Assembly: GCA_000299115.1 (NCBI GenBank)
Contig: CP003801.1
Location: forward strand, 1,116,001-1,180,000
DNA from: an alpha proteobacterium HIMB59
Lineage (GTDB): Bacteria > Pseudomonadota > Alphaproteobacteria > HIMB59
Direction of reading: 5' to 3'
DNA length: 64,000 bases
This document shows, in pieces, positions 57,801 through 64,000 of the stretch. Both the position numbers and the translations under genes were made by a program. The notes below the pieces were generated by a model, which did not search any database, was not told where the DNA came from, and saw nothing but the letters and a program-made list of their open reading frames with translations. Positions within the stretch are counted from its first letter, which is position 1, and every line of letters starts with the position of its first letter.

Positions 57801-60218
57801 CTAGTTGACGAACGATTTTTCTTGATTTTGCTGGTTTTTTTGCTTCATGGACTCGCTCACTATGTGTCTCCAGTCCAATTTTTTATTGATTTTGCTTATT
57901 TTTCCATCCAAAGCAATGTCAAGAACCTCTCTTGCAAACTCAACTTTTTTAATCGTTAACTTGTTTTGAATATCTTTTTGTATTTCAATTAAGTCTTTCT
58001 CATTTTCTTTTGGAATAATAACTGTCTTAATTCCATAACGAATTGCGGCCAATAATTTTTCTTTTAAGCCACCAATTGGAAGTACTCTACCCTTAAGAGT
58101 AATTTCACCAGTCATTGCCACATCTCTTTTTATTTTAATTTCAGTGAGAGATGAAATTAGAGAAGTAAAAATAGTTATTCCTGCGCTTGGGCCATCTTTT
58201 GGGATAGCACCCTCAGGAACGTGTAAGTGAATATCTATTTTATCAAAGACCTTAGGATTGACGCCAAACTCAACAGAGTTTGATTTAATATAACCAAGAG
58301 CCGCAGTAATTGACTCTTTCATAACATCGCCTAATTTACCTGTTGCGTGGATCATACCCTTACCTGATGATAGGTTAACTTCAATATTGAGAATGTCTCC
58401 TCCAACTTGAGTCCAAGCTAATCCATTAGTAATTCCAACTAAATTTTTCTTTTCTAAAACACTGTCTTTGAATTTTTCAGGACCTAAAAACTTTTTAATA
58501 GTTTTTTCATCAAACACAAAAGGCTTTTTAGATCGAGATTTTGTTTTTTCTAATTGAAATACAAGTTTTCTAAATAGCTTATCAAATACCTTTTCTAAAC
58601 CTCGGACACCTGACTCACGAGTATAGTGTCTTACAACTTTTGTTACAGCATTACGGTCTAATTTAAATTCTGATGGCTTCAAAATATTCTTATTCATTTT
58701 TCTTGGAATTAAATATTTTTTAGCAATTTCAATTTTTTCTTTTTCTGTATATCCAGAGACTTCAATTACCTCTAATCGATCAAGAAGTGGTCCGGGGATG
58801 TTATAAGTATTACCAGTACAGATAAACATCACATTTGATAAATCGTAATCAACTTCAAGATAGTGATCATTAAATTGGTTATTTTGTTCAGGATCTAAAA
58901 CTTCTAAAAGAGCAGAAGAAGGATCGCCTCTCCAGTCATTTCCTAATTTATCAATTTCATCCAAAAGAATAATAGGATTAGAGGTTTTGGTCTTTTTCAT
59001 CGCTTGAATAAATCTTCCCGGCATAGAACCAATATAAGTTCTTCTATGACCTCTTATTTCTGCTTCATCTCGAATACCACCAAGAGAAATTTTAGCAAAC
59101 TCTCTACCTGTTGCTCTTGCGATTGACTTACCAAGTGAAGTCTTACCAACACCTGGAGGGCCAATAAAACATAGTATTGTTCCAGTCGCTTTTTTTGAAC
59201 GTTTTTTTACAGCTAAAAACTCTAGAATTCTTTCTTTTACTTTTTCTAAACCATAATGATCTTGATTTAATATTTTTTCAGCACCTGCAATATCATTAAT
59301 TTCTTTTGAGAAAGTCTCCCATGGAATATCTAACAACCACTCTAAGTAGTTTCTTATTACAGAAGCTTCAGCAGACATTGGGCTCATTGACTTTAGTTTC
59401 TTGAATTCATTAAGAGCCTTATCTTTAGCTTCCTTGGAAAGTTTAACTTCATTGATCTTTTTCTCTATTTCTGTGTATTCATTTGAACCGTCTTCACCAT
59501 CCCCTAATTCTTTTTGGATAGCTTTCATTTGCTCATTTAAATAATACTCACGTTGAGTTTTTTCCATTTGACGTTTCACACGATTTTTTATCTTCTTTTC
59601 AAGAGCAGAGAAATTAAGCTCTTTTGAGAAGAAGTTTAAAAGATTTTGAATTTTTTTATTAATGTCAGTGATTTCTAAATTTTTTTGTTTTTCTTCGATG
59701 CTTACATTTAAATTGTAGTAAACATTATCGATAAACTGATGAGGGTCATCTATATTGAGTAGTCCTTCTAGGATATCATTATTGTTGCCAATATTTTGGA
59801 TATAATTTTGAAATTCATTTTTTAATACTCTCAAAGAGGCCTTTAATTCAACGGAGTTCTTTTTGCTAATTGTTACTGGTTCAAGTTTAGCTGTTAAAAA
59901 GTTATTTGTAGCTTTTACGGCTGATTTTATTTTTACAATTTCTAAACCCTCAGTTAATACTTTGTAAGTATTGTCAGGTAGCTTCAAAAATTGAATAATT
60001 TTGGATTTTACACCATAGGAGTAAACATCATTCACCTGAGGATCATCGGTAGTAGGCTCTTTTTGGGTAAATAAATAGATGATTTTTTCATTGTTATTCA
60101 TCGCAAAGTTAATTGCGTCAATAGATTTAGCTCGACCTACAAATAAAGGTGATGTTATTGAGGGATAAACAACTAAGTCTCTGAGAGGTAAAATAGGGCC
60201 GATAATTTGATTTTCCAT
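57801..60218 (-). CDS. lon: Lon protease
   Basis: ATP-dependent serine protease for misfolded and regulatory proteins. 805 aa, full length. N-terminal substrate domain (1 to about 200), coiled region, AAA+ module with Walker A GPPGVGKTS and Walker B IILLDEIDK, and a C-terminal protease domain with the Ser678-Lys721 dyad (DGPSAG and GLKEKLLAA). Sits between clpX (23-bp gap) and hupB. Confidence 0.98.
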   Translation of the reverse strand: MENQIIGPILPLRDLVVYPSITSPLFVGRAKSIDAINFAMNNNEKIIYLFTQKEPTTDDPQVNDVYSYGVKSKIIQFLKLPDNTYKVLTEGLEIVKIKSAVKATNNFLTAKLEPVTISKKNSVELKASLRVLKNEFQNYIQNIGNNNDILEGLLNIDDPHQFIDNVYYNLNVSIEEKQKNLEITDINKKIQNLLNFFSKELNFSALEKKIKNRVKRQMEKTQREYYLNEQMKAIQKELGDGEDGSNEYTEIEKKINEVKLSKEAKDKALNEFKKLKSMSPMSAEASVIRNYLEWLLDIPWETFSKEINDIAGAEKILNQDHYGLEKVKERILEFLAVKKRSKKATGTILCFIGPPGVGKTSLGKSIARATGREFAKISLGGIRDEAEIRGHRRTYIGSMPGRFIQAMKKTKTSNPIILLDEIDKLGNDWRGDPSSALLEVLDPEQNNQFNDHYLEVDYDLSNVMFICTGNTYNIPGPLLDRLEVIEVSGYTEKEKIEIAKKYLIPRKMNKNILKPSEFKLDRNAVTKVVRHYTRESGVRGLEKVFDKLFRKLVFQLEKTKSRSKKPFVFDEKTIKKFLGPEKFKDSVLEKKNLVGITNGLAWTQVGGDILNIEVNLSSGKGMIHATGKLGDVMKESITAALGYIKSNSVEFGVNPKVFDKIDIHLHVPEGAIPKDGPSAGITIFTSLISSLTEIKIKRDVAMTGEITLKGRVLPIGGLKEKLLAAIRYGIKTVIIPKENEKDLIEIQKDIQNKLTIKKVEFAREVLDIALDGKISKINKKLDWRHIVSESMKQKNQQNQEKSFVN

Positions 60219-60241
60219 ACTATAAAGATAGTGAGGAATTT

Positions 60242-61495
60242 CTAATTTTCACCTACTTTTTTTTTTATTTTTTCTTTTTCTTTGTAGACAATAATCGGCT
60301 TGTTTGCTACGACCGCATCCTTATTAAGTACTACTTTATCCACAGAATCTTTATCTGGGATATCGTACATACATTCTAACAAAAGCTTTTCCATAATTGA
60401 TCTAAGTCCCCTTGCGCCAATCTTTTTGTCGACAGCGAGTTGAGCAATTTGTTCCCTTCCATCTTCGGTTATTTCAAATTCCACACCTTCAAAAGAAAAA
60501 AGAGCCTTATACTGTTTTGAAATTGCATTTTTGGGTTTGGTTAAAATTTCCTTTAAATCTTCTAATTTTAGCTCATCTAAACTTGCGCTGACAGGTAGTC
60601 TTCCAACCAATTCTGGGATGAGACCAAATTTAATTAAATCATCATTTTCTAATTGAGATGTCATAGGAACATCCTGGTTGATTGATTTATTAAAACCAAT
60701 GGACTTTTTGTTAATTCTATTTTTAATTATTTTATCAATTCCTTCAAAGGCACCACCACAAACAAATAAAATATTTTTAGTATCTACTTGAAGAAATTCT
60801 TGTTGAGGGTGTTTTCTTCCACCTTGTGGAGGTACGCTAGCTGTGGTTCCTTCAATAATTTTTAATAAAGCTTGTTGCACACCCTCTCCAGATACATCTC
60901 GGGTAATGGATGGATTTTCGCTCTTCCTTCCAACTTTATCTATCTCATCAATGTAAACGATACCTTTTTGGGCTAAACTCACATCATAATCACACTGTTG
61001 AAGTAGTCTTAAGATAATATTTTCAACATCTTCACCAACATAACCAGCCTCGGTCAATGTTGTAGCATCAGCAATAGTAAAAGGAACATTCAAAAATTTT
61101 GCAAGGGTTTGGGCTAGTAATGTTTTACCACAACCAGTTGGACCAATAAGTAAGATATTTGATTTTGAAATTTCAATATCCTTAGAAGGATTCTGAACTC
61201 TTTTATAATGGTTATAAACAGAAACAGATAAAATTTTCTTAGCATGATCTTGTCCAATAATGTGATCATCTAAATAATTAAAAATTTCACTTGGTTTTGG
61301 AATTTCAAAACTTTTTTTAGTATCAATTTTGTCATCTTCGACAAGGATATCCTTACAAAGAACTACACACTCATTGCAAATATAAACATTAGGGCCAGCT
61401 ATTAATTTTTTAACCTCTTCTTGGCTTTTCCCACAAAAAGAGCAGGATATTTTTTTATCCGAAGTTCCAGCTGAAGTGATTTTATCGTCTGCCAT
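60242..61495 (-). CDS. clpX: ClpX ATPase subunit
   Basis: AAA+ unfoldase of ClpXP. 417 aa. Zinc-binding cysteines C18, C21, C40, C43; Walker A GPTGCGKT (about 118-125); Walker [10 protein letters not shown]; ClpP-docking IGF loop as KKSIGFNK; pore loop GYVGEDVE; sensor region PELVGRLPV. Shares one base with the clpP stop. Confidence 0.98.
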   Translation of the reverse strand: MADDKITSAGTSDKKISCSFCGKSQEEVKKLIAGPNVYICNECVVLCKDILVEDDKIDTKKSFEIPKPSEIFNYLDDHIIGQDHAKKILSVSVYNHYKRVQNPSKDIEISKSNILLIGPTGCGKTLLAQTLAKFLNVPFTIADATTLTEAGYVGEDVENIILRLLQQCDYDVSLAQKGIVYIDEIDKVGRKSENPSITRDVSGEGVQQALLKIIEGTTASVPPQGGRKHPQQEFLQVDTKNILFVCGGAFEGIDKIIKNRINKKSIGFNKSINQDVPMTSQLENDDLIKFGLIPELVGRLPVSASLDELKLEDLKEILTKPKNAISKQYKALFSFEGVEFEITEDGREQIAQLAVDKKIGARGLRSIMEKLLLECMYDIPDKDSVDKVVLNKDAVVANKPIIVYKEKEKIKKKVGEN

Positions 61496-62085
61496 TATTT
61501 ATCTTCTCTATTTGTGATGACTTTGTCAATCAAACCAAATTTGAGGGCCTCCTCTGGATCAAAAAACCTGTCTCTTTCCATTGCTTTTTCAATTTCATTA
61601 ATACTAATATTTGTATGTTTTTGATAAATTTCATTGAGTCTTTTTTTTGTTTTTAAAATCTCTTCAGCATGAATTTTAATATCAGTTGCTTGACCTGAAA
61701 ATCCACCAGAGGGTTGATGGATCATTATTTTGGCATGAGGAAGTGCATAGCGATGACCTGATTTACCCGAGGCTAAAATTAAAGAACCCGCAGAAGAAGC
61801 TTGACCGATACAAACTGTGTGAACAGGACATCGGATATACTGAATGGTATCGTACATAGCTAGTCCAGCAGTCACAAGACCGCCGGGTGAGTTAATATAT
61901 AGACTAATTGGTTCTTCGGGATTTTCTGACTCTAAGAAAAGTAATTGAGCACAAATTAAAGATGCCGTTTGGTCATCTATTGGACCTGTTAGAAAAATAA
62001 TTCTTTCTCTTAGTAAACGGGAGAAGATATCAAAGGATCTTTCTCCTTTACCAGATTGTTCAATGACTATGGGAACCAGGTTCAT
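61495..62085 (-). CDS. clpP: ClpP protease subunit
   Basis: Serine peptidase of ClpXP. 196 aa. Catalytic Ser98 (GQASSAG), His123 (MIHQPSGG) and the Asp in [16 protein letters not shown] and the Q-rich handle are present. Overlaps tig by 26 bp and clpX by 1 bp. Confidence 0.97.
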   Translation of the reverse strand: MNLVPIVIEQSGKGERSFDIFSRLLRERIIFLTGPIDDQTASLICAQLLFLESENPEEPISLYINSPGGLVTAGLAMYDTIQYIRCPVHTVCIGQASSAGSLILASGKSGHRYALPHAKIMIHQPSGGFSGQATDIKIHAEEILKTKKRLNEIYQKHTNISINEIEKAMERDRFFDPEEALKFGLIDKVITNREDK

Positions 62086-63286
62086 GATTATGGGATCCTT
62101 TTTTCATCATCTCATCTAAACTTAACTTAGTTTCTTTAATTTTAAAAGTTTTCATAGAGTGATCTGCTATTTTATTTCTTAAAAGAGTTCCATAAGCTGT
62201 TTCTGCAGCTCTTTGGTCTACTTTTTCACCATAATATTTTTGAATATGTTCCTGAAGTTCTTTTTGCTCCACCTTAACATCTAGATATTTTATTAATTCT
62301 GAAAAAATAAGATCTTTTTGAATATTATCACTCGTCATTTTTTTTAGGTTATCAACTCGCTCTTTGTGTTCTTCTTTGATAGTAGTAATGTCGACTTGAT
62401 ATTTTCTTTTTAACTCCAAATTCACAACTTCATCGTGAATATCAATTTTCTTTTTTTCAGAGAGAACCTTAAGAAGGTTTTCAATAAAAAACTCCTTTTG
62501 AAGATAATTGACGTCTTCATTTAATTTTTCAGATATTTTGGTATTAAGGTCTTTAACAGAATCTAGCTTTAAGATTTTTATCAATTCCTCATCATTTTTT
62601 GGATATATCTTTTTATTGATATCTTTAATTTTTCCATCAATTTGTACATCTTTTGTCTTAATTGAAAAATCAGATTTATTCTTAACTTTCACGAGAGCTT
62701 TTTTTAAATCTAAAAAAGTTTGTTCTTCGGTTTGTGTGTTTAAATCAATTCTGACATCTTTTTGAGAAAAGATTTTTTTTTGTTCTTCTTCAAAATTTGT
62801 AACTTCAAAATCAATCACTGAATTTTCATCTGACTCATCAATGGACTCTAGAGAATAATATTCTTTTCTTACTTTCTCTCTAAATTCATCTATATCTTTG
62901 TCATTGACATCAGCAGTAATTTTTTCAATTTCTGAGTCTTTCAGATCGTCTATTTTTAAATCAGGTTTTAAAAAGAAAGAAAGAGAGAAATTATAATTAT
63001 CTTTAAATTGGATATCCGGTTGAATTAAAGATTGTAGTTTTTCTTTTTCACTTATTTCAGTAATATTTTTAGAAATTTCTTCATTCAAAACTTCATTTTC
63101 TACTTCTGTGCCAATTTTAGATTTAATAATATTCAAAGGAACTTTTCCTTTTCGAAAACCTGCTATTTCAAAAGTGGGTTGTTTTTCAGTAATCTTTTGA
63201 TCGATAATTTTACTTATTGCTTCTTGATCTAGAGATACCTCAAAAGAGGATTTATGATTTTTTGTTTCTATATTTTTGTATTGCAT
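62060..63286 (-). CDS. tig: Trigger factor
   Basis: Ribosome-bound chaperone with peptidyl-prolyl isomerase domain. I choose ATG at 63286 (408 aa): a longer frame from 63328 would run through tRNA-Leu. The ribosome-binding loop is [18 protein letters not shown] (residues about 43-60, GFRxGKxP signature). The middle FKBP-like domain (about 145-230) is diverged. Starts 12 nt after the 3' end of tRNA-Leu with no Shine-Dalgarno. Ends with a His-rich tail ([12 protein letters not shown]). Confidence 0.93.
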   Translation of the reverse strand: MQYKNIETKNHKSSFEVSLDQEAISKIIDQKITEKQPTFEIAGFRKGKVPLNIIKSKIGTEVENEVLNEEISKNITEISEKEKLQSLIQPDIQFKDNYNFSLSFFLKPDLKIDDLKDSEIEKITADVNDKDIDEFREKVRKEYYSLESIDESDENSVIDFEVTNFEEEQKKIFSQKDVRIDLNTQTEEQTFLDLKKALVKVKNKSDFSIKTKDVQIDGKIKDINKKIYPKNDEELIKILKLDSVKDLNTKISEKLNEDVNYLQKEFFIENLLKVLSEKKKIDIHDEVVNLELKRKYQVDITTIKEEHKERVDNLKKMTSDNIQKDLIFSELIKYLDVKVEQKELQEHIQKYYGEKVDQRAAETAYGTLLRNKIADHSMKTFKIKETKLSLDEMMKKGSHNHEPGSHSH

Positions 63287-63298
63287 ATTAAGTCTTTT

Positions 63299-63382
63299 TG
63301 GTGCGCCAGGAGGGACTTGAACCCCCACGAGTTGCCTCGCTGGTACCTAAAACCAGTGCGTCTACCATTCCGCCACTGGCGC
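63299..63382 (-). tRNA. tRNA-Leu (anticodon TAG)
   Basis: Minus strand. Acceptor GCGCCAG/CTGGCGC, anticodon stem-loop CTGGT-TTTAGGT-ACCAG, a short class II variable arm, T-loop TTCAAGT, discriminator A and encoded CCA. Directly precedes tig, as in many Alphaproteobacteria. Confidence 0.96.
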
Positions 63383-63391
63383 ATATAAAGT

Positions 63392-63469
63392 TGGGGCGAG
63401 TAAGGGGACTTGAACCCCCGACCTCCGGTACCACAAACCGGCGCTCTAACCAGCTGAGCTACACCCGCC
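63392..63469 (-). tRNA. tRNA-His (anticodon GTG), G-1 encoded
   Basis: Minus strand. The extra 5' G-1 (63469) pairs with C73 (63395); acceptor GCGGGTG/TACTCGC; anticodon stem-loop CCGGT-TTGTGGT-ACCGG; T-arm GGGGG-TTCAAGT-CCCCT; CCA encoded. Keeping G-1:C73 is the standard bacterial identity element. The 66 bp up to glnB is the shared divergent promoter region; I see no clear promoter there. Confidence 0.96.
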
Positions 63470-63496
63470 AAAAATTAGCATTAATTTATAGTATAG

Positions 63497-63874
<378 letters not shown>

Positions 63875-63918
63875 CTTTATCTATCCCACTACCATAAAAA
63901 ATTTAGGAGTATTTTAAT

Positions 63919-64000
63919 ATGGATAAAAAATCATTACAGAAACTTATCGACGAAAAAGGTATTCAATATATCGACTTTCGTTTTACAGACCCATTAGGAA
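63919..64000 (+). CDS. glnA: Glutamine synthetase, 5' end only
   Basis: The first 27 codons are visible; the gene runs off the window. A TTAGGAGT Shine-Dalgarno precedes ATG 63919. The translated start (LIDEKGIQYIDFRFTDPLG) matches the N-terminus of type I glutamine synthetase. glnB-glnA is a standard pair: GlnB controls GlnA activity through adenylylation and its expression through NtrBC. Confidence 0.93.
   Translation, partial: MDKKSLQKLIDEKGIQYIDFRFTDPLG

Noticed and set aside
63392-63469. Loss of G-1 in tRNA-His, as in some Alphaproteobacteria
   Set aside because: First alignment was off by one; with TA at positions 8-9 correctly placed, G-1 is encoded and pairs with C73 before CCA.
63268-63471. 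Minus-strand frame across both tRNAs and the 42 bases before tig's ATG
   Set aside because: It reads through tRNA-Leu and tRNA-His; the real tig start is ATG 63286.

Overview
The window is a gene-dense, strongly AT-rich (by eye about 70% A+T, not computed) stretch of chromosome from a free-living, streamlined alphaproteobacterium. Gene order supports this: ispDF/lipA/lpd/pdhCBA/ftsB/eno/kdsA/pyrG/secG/tpiA, then ppiD/trpEGDC/moaC/moeA/lexA/gltX/gltA, then lpxB-lpxI-lpxA-fabZ-lpxD-bamA-dxr-cdsA-uppS-frr-pyrH-tsf-rpsB, dnaE-lolD-lolC-proS-DUF1467-rnj-coaX-birA, nuoN..A, and hupB-lon-clpX-clpP-tig with tRNAs. These are classic alphaproteobacterial neighbourhoods. Low GC, overlapping genes and almost no spacers suggest a marine oligotroph of the SAR11/HIMB59 type; that taxonomic guess is inference. 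Tryptophan, molybdenum-cofactor and nitrogen-control genes argue against an obligate intracellular lifestyle.

Layout. Positions 1-542 hold the 3' end of ispDF (+). 544-11472 is a minus-strand block for pyruvate dehydrogenase and lipoate (lipA, lpd, pdhC, pdhB, pdhA), division (ftsB), glycolysis (eno, tpiA), KDO synthesis (kdsA), CTP synthesis (pyrG) and secretion (secG). 11510-21491 is a plus-strand operon: ppiD-like chaperone, trpEGDC, moaC, moeA, lexA, gltX, gltA. 21448-63469 is one very long minus-strand series: lipid A and outer-membrane assembly, isoprenoid carriers, translation factors, dnaE, lipoprotein export, proS, RNase J, CoA and biotin enzymes, all fourteen nuo genes, a LysE exporter, tRNA-Asp/tRNA-Val, HU, Lon/ClpX/ClpP/trigger factor and tRNA-Leu/tRNA-His. 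At the right edge glnB and the start of glnA run on the plus strand.

Two core genes, pdhA and dxr, are each broken by what reads as one missing A in a coding-strand poly(A) tract. This is either homopolymer sequencing error or genuine slippage-prone sites. I call each as one gene.

There are no insertion sequences, prophage, CRISPR arrays or defence islands visible, and no wholly new multi-gene system. The most interesting unexplained structure is the rpsB 5' leader, which can fold into an H-type pseudoknot whose second stem covers the Shine-Dalgarno sequence. Other points: a pyruvate dehydrogenase E2 with what look like two tandem subunit-binding domains, strongly divergent LpxB, LpxI and DXR, a 44-bp tail-to-tail overlap of gltA and lpxB, an alphaproteobacterial-type LexA-box match inside moeA just upstream of lexA, and the absence of rseP and comEC from their usual slots.
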